Assembly (NCBI GenBank): GCA_918807975.1
Contig: OU964925.1
Coordinates: 31,903,608-31,967,607, forward strand
Direction of reading: 5' to 3'
Source of the DNA: Aplidium turbinatum
Taxonomy: Eukaryota; Chordata; Ascidiacea; Aplousobranchia; Polyclinidae
Length of the DNA stretch: 64,000 bases
In this document: in pieces, positions 12,319-22,200 of the stretch
Layout of the letters: every line of letters begins with the position of its first letter
Numbering within the stretch: the first letter of the stretch is position 1
Made by a program: the position numbers and the translations under genes
Notes under the pieces: model-generated
What the model was told of the DNA's origin: nothing
Databases searched by the model: none
The model's input: only the letters and a program-made list of their open reading frames with translations

Positions 12319-12750
12319 ATGTCTTTTTTTTTTTTTTTTTCGAAATTTCATTTCTTCGAAATGAAATTTCGAAAAGAAACTTGTTTTTTTTCACCTGCAT
12401 CATTTTAGCTTTTTTCCGCTTTGCAATAAAATAAACTTGTGTCTTTTCACCTGCATCATTTTAGCTTTTTTTTTTGCGCTTTGCAATAAAATAAAATTGC
12501 AAACTTGTATTCAATTTTTTATTGAGCAACAACAGCAATATAATTTTAAGTGCAAAGGTAGAATGAAAAAAAAAAACAACTTTTTATTGAACAACAACAG
12601 CAATATAATTTTAAGTGCAAAGGTAGAATTTAATTTTAAGTGCAAAGGTAGAATTAAAAAAAAAAGCTAAACTTTAAACCGTTGCATTGAAAGGTTAATT
12701 AGAAAGTTTATTTTTTCTAACTTTACGTCGGAAAAAGAAATGTACAAATT
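12319..12750. repeat. AT-rich gap between convergent genes with hairpin and tandem repeats
   Basis: Between the stop of the plus-strand gene and the protease region lies a poly-T tract, then a perfect 16-bp inverted repeat (12338-12353 and 12359-12374) round a CTTCG loop. Two copies of TTTTCACCTGCATCATTTTAG follow (about 12388 and 12447) with AATAAA-like signals nearby, and two to three copies of a unit with ATAATTTTAAGTGCAAAGG (about 12537-12655). The layout fits a shared 3'-end region for the two converging transcription units. Confidence 0.6.
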
Positions 12751-12751
12751 A

Positions 12752-12950
12752 AATTTTTACTCTATAACGCTGGCGTACAAAGTCTTCAATAGCACGATCG
12801 TTTGCATTAAGATCAGAACGAAAATTTGAGACAATGGCCTTATCACGGATACACCGCGACAGCGTTTTAATAGAAAATACATGAAATAAAAGTAAAAATG
12901 CAGCAACTGTGCAATAGACACGAATACATAATAGCAAAACAAATGTACAA
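12752..12950 (-). repeat. Direct duplication of the protease gene's 3' end
   Basis: 12752-12890 repeats about 12950-13085, the last part of the protease frame and its downstream bases. The upstream copy belongs to the intact protease, so this copy is a non-functional tail. It shows local tandem duplication inside the element. Confidence 0.75.
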
Positions 12951-12951
12951 A

Positions 12952-13410
12952 TTAAATTTTTACTCTATAACGCTGGCGTACAAAATCTTCAATAGCACGA
13001 TCGTTTGCATTAAGATCAGAACAAAAATTTGAGACAATCGCCTTCATGGAAACACCGCGACAGCGTTTTAATAGAAAATACATGCAATAGTGGCCACAGA
13101 CAAGCGACAAAGGTCCTTGAATTGTGGTGTGGTTCCAGATCCAATCGATCGAGTGGAGATGCATGAAATCGATAAATTCACGGTGGTAGGGTCGGATACC
13201 AAAAGAATCGAAAAATTCGCCTTGCTCGTGACCGTTCAAATAAACAGCAACCCAGTGTTCACCCGGTTGATCGCTTTCGTCTGTGTTGAAGACAAAGGCA
13301 GCAGGTGGAGATACGTCTTGGGGCAACATGTCTCTCGCGTACACACCCTTGAAAACACGCTTTAGACAAGAGTCGTTGAATAAAATCCTCGAAATCTGGT
13401 CCGAGTTCAT
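12952..13410 (-). CDS. Adenain-like cysteine protease of the Polinton (PRO)
   Basis: A frame of 152 residues, close to the usual size for Polinton proteases of the Ulp1/adenovirus-protease (C48/C5-like) group. The order His (GEHWVAVYL, about residue 52), Asp in FDSFG (about 69), Gln in TIQGPLS and Cys in VCGHYCMYFLL (about 108-113) fits the His-Asp-Gln-Cys active site of that fold. In related viruses this enzyme matures capsid proteins. Its start overlaps the end of the major capsid gene by four bases, as the last gene of a tight minus-strand block. The frame looks whole; it is treated as part of a fossil element. Confidence 0.88.
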   Translation of the reverse strand: MNSDQISRILFNDSCLKRVFKGVYARDMLPQDVSPPAAFVFNTDESDQPGEHWVAVYLNGHEQGEFFDSFGIRPYHREFIDFMHLHSIDWIWNHTTIQGPLSLVCGHYCMYFLLKRCRGVSMKAIVSNFCSDLNANDRAIEDFVRQRYRVKI

Positions 13411-14705
13411 GCCGAATAGTCGAATATGACACTTTTGTTGCGGTCAATTTCTAGAAGATTGTCGTGCTCTGCATAGACAATGACGTTGATAGTTTGCTGT
13501 AAGGCTGTCGCAAAGTGAATTTCCAATCGTAAGTTTCCGTGCTTTATTAATTCGAAATGACTCGCCCCCGAGCCAAGGTCCGGTGTCAAATCAAACGCAA
13601 ACAGGGTATATCCGCCTGGATATTCCGCTCTGGAGATATCATTGCCTTCGTCTGCGTAATATTGATTTGTTCCTGTAAATAGCGAGAGGTAGCTGCGTAT
13701 ATATTTTCCATTTCCAAAGTCAGGTTGGTATGGTTTGGAAGGAATCTGCTTTCCGTCACAATACAAAGCCAAAAAATTGACAGAGTTGTGTTTGAAATCA
13801 AACGGATTTCTGGCCGACAGACCGTTGAAAGAAGCATTGTCCACCATGCCGATCACCACCCTTCTTGGTAACTGACCGAGAAAGAGATTTTCTTTGGTGA
13901 CGGTGAGATTGCCTCTTGGCACGGTAAAAGCTTTTGTTTCTACACGGCGGATTGGATACTTGGCTGTTCCAGACTGGAGCGCTTTGATGTGGGCGATTCT
14001 TACAGGGTCACTGGGTTTGACCTTTCTGCAGAATAAAGCCACTTCTTGCAGCTTGACCTTTCCTGCCCCCATGAGACAAAACGCGTCGGAGGCTCTAGTC
14101 AATTTGAGCTTCATCTCGACTCCGTTGAGTAAATATCGATTCTGAAAGGTCATATCCAGATGCAATTTCCCTATCATGTCCACCGATCGACTTTCTTGCG
14201 TCAACGCCTTGCGTCGATTGAAGCCTGCATTTGCAACAGCGAGCGTATCAAACTTATCCTTGGAGTCCTTGTACCATAAGTTTGCAGAGAGCTGTGAAGA
14301 TTTTGCAGGTCCTCCGAAACTGAGAAGAGTCTCCAAGTAAGCTCTGTAGGGATACGTGTGATTCGATTGAGATACCTGGGTGTTGTTTAGGCTTAGATTG
14401 ATCTGTGACCACAGACTGTGCAACCAATTGCAAACCGGAGCAACGGCATCGTCTGCTGCTAAATTTGTGCCGTCGTTTTTGACCACTTTAGCACGAACGT
14501 AGAGTAAGGTGTTGGCCAAATCGATGTAGTAGTCACCTTCCTCGACAATCAAAAACTCGACAGGACCGCTGTCGGTGAGAGTAGATTGCGGGCGATGTTC
14601 CACATAATGTCCACTTTCCAAACTGGTTTGGGTAGGCGGAACAGCGAACAAATCCAGCTCGGTTTTCAATCCTTCACAAGACTTTTCATGAATCAAGCTA
14701 GCCAT
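13407..14705 (-). CDS. Major capsid protein of the Polinton (double jelly-roll)
   Basis: A frame of 432 residues. Composition and landmarks fit the Polinton major capsid protein, which is frequently mis-annotated in animal genomes as an F54H12.2-like uncharacterised protein: an N-terminal ESGHYVEHRP segment, repeated beta-rich blocks with CNWLHSLWSQINLSLN in the first half and PYRAYLETLLSFG soon after, and a second beta-rich half ending in NVIVYAEHDNLLEID. In the family it forms pseudo-hexameric capsomers. It lies between the basic protein gene (eight-base overlap) and the protease (four-base overlap). The frame looks whole. Confidence 0.88.
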   Translation of the reverse strand: MASLIHEKSCEGLKTELDLFAVPPTQTSLESGHYVEHRPQSTLTDSGPVEFLIVEEGDYYIDLANTLLYVRAKVVKNDGTNLAADDAVAPVCNWLHSLWSQINLSLNNTQVSQSNHTYPYRAYLETLLSFGGPAKSSQLSANLWYKDSKDKFDTLAVANAGFNRRKALTQESRSVDMIGKLHLDMTFQNRYLLNGVEMKLKLTRASDAFCLMGAGKVKLQEVALFCRKVKPSDPVRIAHIKALQSGTAKYPIRRVETKAFTVPRGNLTVTKENLFLGQLPRRVVIGMVDNASFNGLSARNPFDFKHNSVNFLALYCDGKQIPSKPYQPDFGNGKYIRSYLSLFTGTNQYYADEGNDISRAEYPGGYTLFAFDLTPDLGSGASHFELIKHGNLRLEIHFATALQQTINVIVYAEHDNLLEIDRNKSVIFDYSA

Positions 14706-15150
14706 CGAAAATGTCTTTTGATACGACCGCTTTCCGTCTACGTTTTTTCAAACTGTTGGATTTTTTGATTTTCTTTCGCCTTTTGACAGGCGGAGATGAG
14801 AAAAAGGTCTCGCGTGGTGGGGTTCGATGGACCGGGGCCGCGACGCGTTTCAATAAATTGACACCAGCCTGCTTCGATCTTTGTAAAGCCGCTTCTTTTG
14901 CACTTTTTCCAGATAACACATCCGAAGCAAAATGTGCACCTGACCTGAGAACTTCTTTTCCAACCGTCTTTGCTCCTGACTTGATCAAAGGCAAGATCGC
15001 TTTTCCGAGGCTGGAAAATATACTCCCCAAACCGTAACCGTTTTGATATTGGGCGCCGGAAAAAAACCCTGGTGTACCGTGACCAACCTGAGAGACGTAG
15101 TAGTTTTCATAGGCTCTTGCGTTGCAACAGAACGCGGGCTTGTGAGGCAT
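14698..15150 (-). CDS. Small basic Polinton structural-type protein
   Basis: A frame of 150 residues with an N-terminal Tyr/Gly-rich section, a small-residue amphipathic stretch (GLGSIFSSLGKAILPLIKSG, about residues 40-60) and a strongly basic tail with KRRKKIKK and KKRRRKAV motifs. Polintons and adenoviruses encode small basic or membrane-active minor virion proteins at similar positions, so a minor virion role is inferred; there is no catalytic motif. Its first base is the last base of the minor capsid gene and its end overlaps the major capsid gene. The frame looks whole. Confidence 0.65.
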   Translation of the reverse strand: MPHKPAFCCNARAYENYYVSQVGHGTPGFFSGAQYQNGYGLGSIFSSLGKAILPLIKSGAKTVGKEVLRSGAHFASDVLSGKSAKEAALQRSKQAGVNLLKRVAAPVHRTPPRETFFSSPPVKRRKKIKKSNSLKKRRRKAVVSKDIFDG

Positions 15151-15893
15151 TATAGTTGATGAAGACGTCTTTTCCGAAAGTGAAGCGTGACCACTACTTT
15201 TCCCGTCTCAAATCGAACTGGCTTGCCCTGATCGTCTCGCAGCGATATATGTACCGTGTCGAAGTTTTTCAGTTGAACCGTGTGATAATGCACTTTCTCA
15301 CTTCTTTGGTAAATGTAATCGCCATCTTTTCCTTCCACAGGAACTATAGCCAGCAAAGGAGCTAAGGTGTCGCCGACCACCCTGGGTTCTACCACATCGC
15401 AATACAAGTACATGGTATAAAAGCCTTGGTGTATATCTACGCGACGTCTTGCTTCATATTCACCGCTTTTAAAACGTTTTCTATGAAACCCCAACAATTG
15501 AGCAAGTCCTTCACCCATCGTGATGTGGGCGCCGCTTTTGACCAACATATTGATAAGCCTTGTGTAAGGATTGTAATACAAGTGTAATGACAATTGCGTT
15601 CCAATTGTACGCTTTAATTTCATTTCCAAGTATTGAAGGATGGCTTGAGGATTAGGGTAGTGACCAGAATCCAAGGCCACGACAGTGTCAATTACACCGT
15701 CTACATAGCGCAACCAATGATTGACCGAATTGGTGATGTTCTTCCAGGAGTGTGGATATTGGATTTCGGCGATACCAACCTCCCAATCTCCTTCCAAGTT
15801 GATCTCATTCGGTAGTCTGACCACATAATCCGTCAAGGTGTTGGAAGGGAAAAATTTCATGGAGCTGTTACTCGGCAGGGTTAGGTAAAACAT
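15150..15893 (-). CDS. Minor capsid (penton-type) protein of the Polinton
   Basis: A frame of 247 residues, the usual size for the single jelly-roll penton protein of Polintons. The start (MFYLTLPSNSSMKFFPSNT), followed by YVVRLPNEINLEGDWEVGIA and a WKNI segment, is the common opening of this family; the rest is beta-rich, with a C-terminal VVTLHFRKR. In the capsid it would sit at the five-fold vertices. It overlaps the upstream small membrane protein gene by 26 bases and adjoins the basic protein gene. The first half is duplicated in the left inverted arm. The frame looks whole. Confidence 0.85.
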   Translation of the reverse strand: MFYLTLPSNSSMKFFPSNTLTDYVVRLPNEINLEGDWEVGIAEIQYPHSWKNITNSVNHWLRYVDGVIDTVVALDSGHYPNPQAILQYLEMKLKRTIGTQLSLHLYYNPYTRLINMLVKSGAHITMGEGLAQLLGFHRKRFKSGEYEARRRVDIHQGFYTMYLYCDVVEPRVVGDTLAPLLAIVPVEGKDGDYIYQRSEKVHYHTVQLKNFDTVHISLRDDQGKPVRFETGKVVVTLHFRKRRLHQL

Positions 15894-16122
15894 TTTTCTT
15901 TGGATATTTTATTTTGGGTTGGGGCATAACCAAACCTAAACAATTGGAAAGCAACACGATCCAAAGTTTGTGCGAGTCCTCTTCTAAACTCAGATTGTAG
16001 AGACTGAACGATATCACAATCAAAATGACAACCATTTGAAAAAAATAGACTATTTCACTTCTGGGAACGTTTTTTCCACACATTTTCCACTCAACCATAA
16101 CGTACAACACTCGCTTCGTCAA
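15868..16122 (-). CDS. Small single-span membrane protein of the Polinton
   Basis: A frame of 84 residues with one strongly hydrophobic segment (VYFFQMVVILIVISFSLYNL, about residues 25-44), then a short acidic stretch and a second hydrophobic patch (LWIVLLSNCLGLVM). No family recognised; a membrane location is inferred from hydrophobicity alone. It overlaps the integrase end by 32 bases and the minor capsid start by 26. A close copy is present in the left arm (6526-6768), so it has kept its frame in both copies. Confidence 0.55.
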   Translation of the reverse strand: MTKRVLYVMVEWKMCGKNVPRSEIVYFFQMVVILIVISFSLYNLSLEEDSHKLWIVLLSNCLGLVMPQPKIKYPKKNVLPNPAE

Positions 16123-17131
16123 TCCAGCAATTGAACTTGTCCGGGTAACCGAGCCACTTTACAAGGATCTGATTCTTTCGATTCTTTTTTCTCCTCCCTA
16201 GAATCGCTTCTACCTTGTAGATGTCGTTTTCTTTTGAAACTTTTTGAATTTCTTGTTCGTAAAACGTACCGTGCAGTGCTTCCCCGTCTAAATCTTTCAA
16301 AACATAAACCGGGGGGTCACCGGTCAAAGCCTTGTCCACGAGAAACAATTCCTCTGTCCAGTTAGGTAAATAACCTTTGTGAAAGCTTCGTCTGCTTTTG
16401 CTGACTCGAACAAGCGAACCAGCTTCAAGCTTCGGTTGTTTAGGCAAGGAAATGTCACCGTAAAGAGTTTGCCAAACAATCTCTTGATTTTCAGTGTTAA
16501 CGGAGGCCGGTGTGCGCTTGATGCTTCTGTGGTATGAATGATTGTAGGAACGCACCAACTCGGTTAGAACATCAACATAACGTCTGGTATTCTTCCAGGT
16601 GAAATAGCGCCACATGCGATTTTTAAGGATGCGATTAAACCGCTCCACAACGCTGGCTTTTGTTTCTTGATTGTGTGTGGTGAAGAAATAAATCCTGTGG
16701 TTTTTCAACCATTTTTGAAAAGTTTTGTTTGTAAACTCTGTACCTTTATCGGTTTGCAATGTCCGAGGAGAAGATTTTTGAACAATCTTTGAGAAGGCCC
16801 GAACTAAGCTTTTTCCGCTTTTGTCTTTCAAAGGTTCAACCCAAGCAAATTTTGAAAAAACATCAATACAAGTCAAGAGATATTTGTAGTTGCGATTTTC
16901 TTTTTTCAAAGCGATCAAATCGATCAAATCAGCTTGAAATTGCTCTGCGATGCCACCTACCACCACACGACGACGTGGAAAGCGTATGCGAATCGGTTTA
17001 TGGAGTGTGTAAGCGTCTTGAGAGCTGAGCCAGGGTTTTACAGGTTTGTTGATCACCCTACGTAGTCTTTCCTCTCCACCGAAGCTTCCAGGATTCCCGG
17101 CGTCATAATAAATCAATCGTGCTGACGCCAT
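16091..17131 (-). CDS. Retroviral-type integrase with C-terminal chromodomain (Polinton INT)
   Basis: A frame of 346 residues. The rve core shows DLIDLIALKK followed by YLLTCIDVFSKFAWVEPLK (first Asp region, about residues 70-100), LQTDKGTEFTNKTF (second Asp) and VVERFNRILKNRMWRY with the downstream Glu, giving a D,D(35)E-type arrangement. A C-terminal chromodomain-like block (YKVEAILGRR, ILVKWLGYP, CWIDEASV) is typical of Polinton and some Ty3-like integrases and may steer integration to marked chromatin. It overlaps the upstream 181-residue gene by 19 bases. The frame looks whole; the left-arm copy is shortened. Confidence 0.9.
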   Translation of the reverse strand: MASARLIYYDAGNPGSFGGEERLRRVINKPVKPWLSSQDAYTLHKPIRIRFPRRRVVVGGIAEQFQADLIDLIALKKENRNYKYLLTCIDVFSKFAWVEPLKDKSGKSLVRAFSKIVQKSSPRTLQTDKGTEFTNKTFQKWLKNHRIYFFTTHNQETKASVVERFNRILKNRMWRYFTWKNTRRYVDVLTELVRSYNHSYHRSIKRTPASVNTENQEIVWQTLYGDISLPKQPKLEAGSLVRVSKSRRSFHKGYLPNWTEELFLVDKALTGDPPVYVLKDLDGEALHGTFYEQEIQKVSKENDIYKVEAILGRRKKNRKNQILVKWLGYPDKFNCWIDEASVVRYG

Positions 17132-17658
17132 GTTATCTTCTTTTTGAGACTGGGAAAAGGTTGAGCTTCACCCAACTCTTCTTGAAACTCTTTCAAACCG
17201 ATCGGTTGAGAGTTTTTCGATTTATGAACGACAGCCGAAATCAAATGTTTTATATTGGAGTTAGGAATCGCCTGTTCGTGAATCGTGAGTTCGCCTGATT
17301 TGTTCCAACCGAGAGAAGGATTGTTTTTGATGAAGGCTACAAGATCGCGACTTTTTCCGAGGTAGGTTTTTGCAACTCCTGCCAATATGTCATCCTCAGT
17401 AAAATGTCGTTTCTCTTCAAGAACAATCTTTGTTGGAGTGTCGACATATTTTTCACGATAAACAATATACTGCTGCAAGATTTGATCGTACAGTTTCACT
17501 TTTTCACTCGTGGTCAGATCAGAACGTGAAAGAATGTCATTCATTTTGGAGTCCAACTCGCTCATCGCTTTCAGAAAAGGAGGTTTTTGAATGTTCTTTT
17601 CCCGCATCGATTCTAGAAGCCTTGGTTCTACAAGACTCATCTTTTTGACACTCTCCAT
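17113..17658 (-). CDS. Polinton-associated 181-residue protein of unknown function
   Basis: A frame of 181 residues with a charged, helical N-terminal half (LDSKMNDILSRSDL, EKVKLYDQILQQY) and a C-terminal half with SNIKHLISAVVHKSK and EEFQEELG-like segments. Similar proteins accompany many animal Polintons, but I know of no assigned biochemical role. It sits between the 112-residue protein and the integrase in the overlapping minus-strand block. A partly broken copy lies in the left arm. Confidence 0.6.
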   Translation of the reverse strand: MESVKKMSLVEPRLLESMREKNIQKPPFLKAMSELDSKMNDILSRSDLTTSEKVKLYDQILQQYIVYREKYVDTPTKIVLEEKRHFTEDDILAGVAKTYLGKSRDLVAFIKNNPSLGWNKSGELTIHEQAIPNSNIKHLISAVVHKSKNSQPIGLKEFQEELGEAQPFPSLKKKITWRQHD

Positions 17659-17662
17659 CTTG

Positions 17663-18001
17663 TTATTTCGAAGCCAAAGTGCCGATCAACCCAGCGATCG
17701 CAGGAACAACGGCGGACAGGAGAGCTCCCAGAAAGCCTCCGTGTTGAATAATCTGTCGTTTTTTAGTAAGACTGGTCTTCTTTTTGGCCAGTTCACGCAA
17801 AGGTTTCTTGTATTTAAGCAGATTTGCCTTTTGCTTTGAAGAGATGGGGACGTTGCCCTTCAACACGTTGTAGCAACAATCACAAACACACTTAATCAAT
17901 TCGTTATCTGCTGACTTTATAACCCCTTTAGCAACATCATGATTCGCTTTGGAAAGAAGTTTGAGTGTGTCGATGTGTCGTTGTAAACGAGCAGTCATCA
18001 T
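17663..18001 (-). CDS. Polinton-associated 112-residue protein with hydrophobic C-terminus
   Basis: A frame of 112 residues with a basic helical body (VCDCCYNVLKGNVPI, KKTSLTKKRQII) and a Gly/Ala/Leu-rich C-terminus (GGFLGALLSAVVPAIAGLIG). The combination resembles small basic virion core or membrane-active peptides of adenovirus-like agents; this is inference from composition. It overlaps the ATPase stop by four bases (ATGA type). The left-arm copy (about 5342-5680) keeps the whole frame with a couple of residue changes. Confidence 0.6.
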   Translation of the reverse strand: MMTARLQRHIDTLKLLSKANHDVAKGVIKSADNELIKCVCDCCYNVLKGNVPISSKQKANLLKYKKPLRELAKKKTSLTKKRQIIQHGGFLGALLSAVVPAIAGLIGTLASK

Positions 18002-18699
18002 CGAGGATTGGGGACGTATACAAAATTGCTTTCTCCTGGAAAGATGTCAGTTCGCAATCGAAATTTTTCTGGGGTGCTTTGTTTAAAATCCAACAGTAAA
18101 TAACCGAAAGGTTTAGATGTTGCGTCTGCAAAAGCTTCTTGAAGAACACCCGTTTGCCTCGGATAAGCTTGCTTTGCCAAATGAAGTATCTGAGAGTTGT
18201 CTCTAGGGTTTTTAAACACCACCAAATAATGTGCGTTGAGACTAATCGTTCGGTGTTCTTTCCCTTTGTGAAAAAGGTTTTGAACAATGTACATCACACT
18301 GATGTTTTTATGATGGCTTCCTTTCGTAAAAAGATCTGTCACACTACGATTAGTTTCGCTCATCAAATCATCGAGCACGACCAATGTTTTATTCTCCGAG
18401 TCAAAGACATCACTTGAAGGGAGACCTTGTAAGAACTCAACATCCGGGATTGTTTTAAACCTCTCCTGCCACTCCCCGTAACACCACAACACCTTATTTG
18501 GAGAAGGTGTTATCATCTCTTTGAGATGTTGCAAAAACTTTACCACAAACTCAGTTTTACCGCTGCCAGTTGGTCCAGCGATCACACACGTGAACGGGTG
18601 TTGAAAGCGTACATCCATTTTCAATCGTATAGAAATGAGTTGTGTTCTTGTTTTAAACAAAAAAAAATTAAGAAAAAAAATCGAGACCAAATCACCCAT
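17998..18699 (-). CDS. A32/FtsK-HerA-type genome packaging ATPase (Polinton ATP)
   Basis: A frame of 233 residues; the true start may be the internal Met at MDVRFQHPF (about residue 28), which is the usual start context. Walker A is GPTGSGKTEF and Walker B is LVVLDDLMSE. Downstream, ISVMYIVQNLF and VVFKNPRDNSQI match the sensor and arginine-region blocks of poxvirus A32-like packaging ATPases. The enzyme would pump DNA into a preformed capsid. It is the first gene of the minus-strand block, and an array of TGACGTCA sites lies directly upstream. The frame looks whole. Confidence 0.9.
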   Translation of the reverse strand: MGDLVSIFFLNFFLFKTRTQLISIRLKMDVRFQHPFTCVIAGPTGSGKTEFVVKFLQHLKEMITPSPNKVLWCYGEWQERFKTIPDVEFLQGLPSSDVFDSENKTLVVLDDLMSETNRSVTDLFTKGSHHKNISVMYIVQNLFHKGKEHRTISLNAHYLVVFKNPRDNSQILHLAKQAYPRQTGVLQEAFADATSKPFGYLLLDFKQSTPEKFRLRTDIFPGESNFVYVPNPR

Positions 18700-18719
18700 T
18701 ACTCAAGGATGGTGCAAGG

Positions 18720-19280
18720 AAACATGACGTCAACACAGTGACATCATCATAGAAACAAGTGACGTAAGTGACGTCAACACTGTGGCATCAGGATAGTTCT
18801 TGTCACACAATTTACACAAAAAGTGATCTGGCAACCCTGGAGATTTATTAACTATACATCTGGCAACCCTGCAGAACTCACATTTCTTTGTTTATTCTTT
18901 ATACATTTGAATTTTGGCGGGTAAATTTACACAAAAAGTGATCTGGCAACCCTGGAGATTTATTTACCATACATCTGGCAACCCTGGAGCTTGAATCATA
19001 CTCACATTTCTTTGTTTATTCTTTATACATTTGAATTTTAATTTCTTTGTTTATTCTTTATACATTTGAATTTTGGCGGGTGAATTTACACTAAAAGTGG
19101 GACTGTTCCGCTTCAACACCTTTTGTGAGGTCAACACCTTAGCATCATCATAGAAACAAACAACAATTCATTGTCATGCATGAGTGGTTGTGACGTCAAC
19201 ACCTTAGCATCATCATAGAAACAAACAACAATTCATTGTCATGCATGAGTGGTTTTTGGTTTGTTTCTTTTGTGACGTCA
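18720..19280 (-). promoter_or_regulatory. CRE-like (TGACGTCA) array upstream of the Polinton minus-strand gene block
   Basis: Perfect TGACGTCA palindromes occur at 18725-18732, 18769-18776, 19191-19198 and 19272-19279, with a near match TGACGTAA at 18760-18767, interspersed with the subterminal repeats. TGACGTCA is the binding site of CREB/ATF bZIP factors. Four perfect copies of an 8-mer in 560 bp is far above chance. The block lies just upstream of the ATPase, so a promoter or enhancer role is likely but inferred. The left arm keeps one perfect site at 4431-4438. Confidence 0.55.
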
Positions 19281-22200
19281 CAGCATGGTGTATGGGGGTC
19301 CGAGATGGGTTATTACTTACTACTAATTACGGCTTGCCATCATCACTTTTGCAGAAGTAGGCCTGCAGAAAATCACTGTGTTAATTTTATAATCGCCTAG
19401 AATATCATGTCAAACATCAGTCGACCAAGCGGTGCTTGTTGTCTCTAGAAAACTTCTAAAATGCCAACCGTGTCTTTGTGTTAATAGATTATTACGTAAC
19501 TTTTACAGACATAAAGCTTGCGTTTACTAAAATCCACATCTCTCTTTCCACAAGTTGCTGGTCCATCAGCTTGTACAAGAACAATGGCATTTTAGCAATG
19601 CTTTATTCTTTCTAAAAAACAAGTTTGAATAATGGATTGCTGTCTTAACACTTTGCTCCTCAAAGGGAGGCCAGATTTGGCCCCCCCCTCATATTTCCTT
19701 TGATTATTTGAAGCACAGTAACGCCATGCACTTGGTTTTTCTTGACTTTTCCTAAAATTGCCAGGCGGATCTGATGATATTAAATTTGATACTAACAGTT
19801 GTGTAGTTTTCTTGTAAATTCAAGATTTTGGTGAATTTTTGCTATTTCTAGCTAACTTCCAGCAAAGCGTGAAATGGATTACATTGCGATAACAAGCCAT
19901 AAGCTCATAATTGCTTCGTGCATCGATATGCGCGAGCAGAGAGAAACGTCCTCTTGTTTTCCTTTGTTTGGTTTGACCTCAATAATACAAAGCGCGTTAT
20001 TTCTTATGCTACAAAAGAAAAGCCAGTGATCACAAAGCTGTTAATTAGAAAAAATAATAGCAAACGTTTTTTGCGTTATCAGCTCTACAAAGAAGAATAG
20101 CAATCCACGATCAAAATAGTAGGCTATGTAGGCCACAAACTATTCAAAACAGTTATTTCAAGTAGATAATATTCATTGACGAATAAAAAACGTTACAATA
20201 AGAAATCTTGGGTAAAGGCACGAAAACCTGGTTTCGAAATAAACGTTTTATGGAAATACTCTCATTGACAAGCATTGCAATTGCGGAAATGTATGACTGC
20301 AAATGCTTTTGGGAGAAGCCGGAGAAATAGCGTTTTTACAAACAGTAATTGTGAGATACACTCAAAATTATGAGATAGGCTCCATTTACACGTAGCAGCT
20401 AACTCGATGGCGTCCCTTCCCTGCTTTATGTCGCCTACTTGTTCTTATGTCCTGCATTTTTGTTTCACCGTGCACTGTGTGTTGTTCCAAAGAGCGCAAA
20501 ATAAAGATGATAATGCCTCATCTACATTACAAAATATTTTGTAATGTAGACAAGGCATAAAGTTAGGCGTCACATTAGACAAAAAACAAATCAGCTTTCT
20601 TGATCATTGATTCAACGTCTGAATACGTTGCGCCAATGTACAGAAAAAGAGGCCGGCTATTGTGAAGACCCGCCATTTATAAAGGATCCGATTATACCAA
20701 AAGTGAGACAAACTAGTGGATCAAAGAATGAATAAACAATGCTGAGGAAACTAAATCTAAGTGACGAACAATACCGATGTCTTCATTTATCTTGGAAAAA
20801 TGCTGCCTAAACTTATCAACAAAAAATACAGTAAATAACGGCAAGGATCCCGAAAGCAGAATTTGCTCAACTTTGGCATGAATTTAGTCAGACATTTACA
20901 GTAATAATTCCACACATACAATAACGGGCTTTCAACGGCTGTAAGATATATAATAATCAACCTGGTTCTGGGCGGTTTGTGTAACAGCTTAGGGGAAGAC
21001 ACTACTTGAAATGATGCACCACTCAAAATATTTTCAATGAAGATTGAGTCTAAAAACCGATGTGGATTGTGCTTCACAATGACTTCAAGTTTAGGACAGA
21101 AAAGGCACAAAAATATCACGATGAAAATAAAGACCTTGTGGGAAATTTTCGAGAATCATAACACGATGCAAATACCAAAAACGCGTAGTTTGCATGCTGG
21201 TCTAAGCTGGCCGGCAACCACAAAGGTAGACAATACAGGCAGTTTATATTTCGATAACAGCGCAATAAACATTATAAATACGTAAACCGACAATTTTCTT
21301 TTACAAACATTTGACGTCTAATAGTAAATTTTTCCCCAACAATTTTTTGTAAAGCGCTTGCAAACCACGGTTTTGTAAAATAATTCATCATTATTATTTT
21401 TTACTTCTCGGATATTCTAAAACGTCATCAGCAAAATCACAAAAAAAAATTTATTACTTCAATGTAGTAGGCCTAAGAATTTTTTATAGAATTGTAGCCA
21501 CGTTGTTTCAACAAAAAAGCCATTTTTTGGCAATATAAAGTTATAGAAAATAATTTGCAATCATGCAAATGTTTGGGAAGAATCTAGGAAGTCTTCTCAC
21601 AATCTGGCACAAAATGATTATGTTTATTGTATTTCTGCAATATTTTTTACGACAAACTTTGAAGCTTCGTTATAATCATTTTTATCTTTGAAGTCAAAAG
21701 TTAATTTTTTTTTTGGCCAGAAACATAATCGCTGCCTTGCTGATGTTGTCGCCTTTACGCGTATTTTTTGTGCTTCAAACAATAAGAACCCAGTCAGCAA
21801 TCCAGTCCTTTTACATTGATTCAACATTTGTAAACGTTAAATTTATGTAGATTTGCTGACTGTGGGTTATTTCACATTTCCTTTGTTTACGCATGTTCCT
21901 CAATTCGCTGTTGCATTGTTTCGACGCTGGCGGACTAAAAATGTTATTTCAAATTCATTGACACAATCTTCAATAAAAAGTGAGCTTCGAACTTAGCTTT
22001 GTTGATGTAAATGCTGTATTTTTTGTGGATGTAATTTATGAGTCATGTTTATAAACACCCGTAAGCGAAATGACTTATGATGTGGCCTGCATGATATTTG
22101 TGTTGCGACTTGACACAAATCCACAATTTCAAAAGCACCTAATTTGAACTTAGAAATTTCAGATAATTTCAACAACTTGTTCAATTGTCTTCTCTCTACT

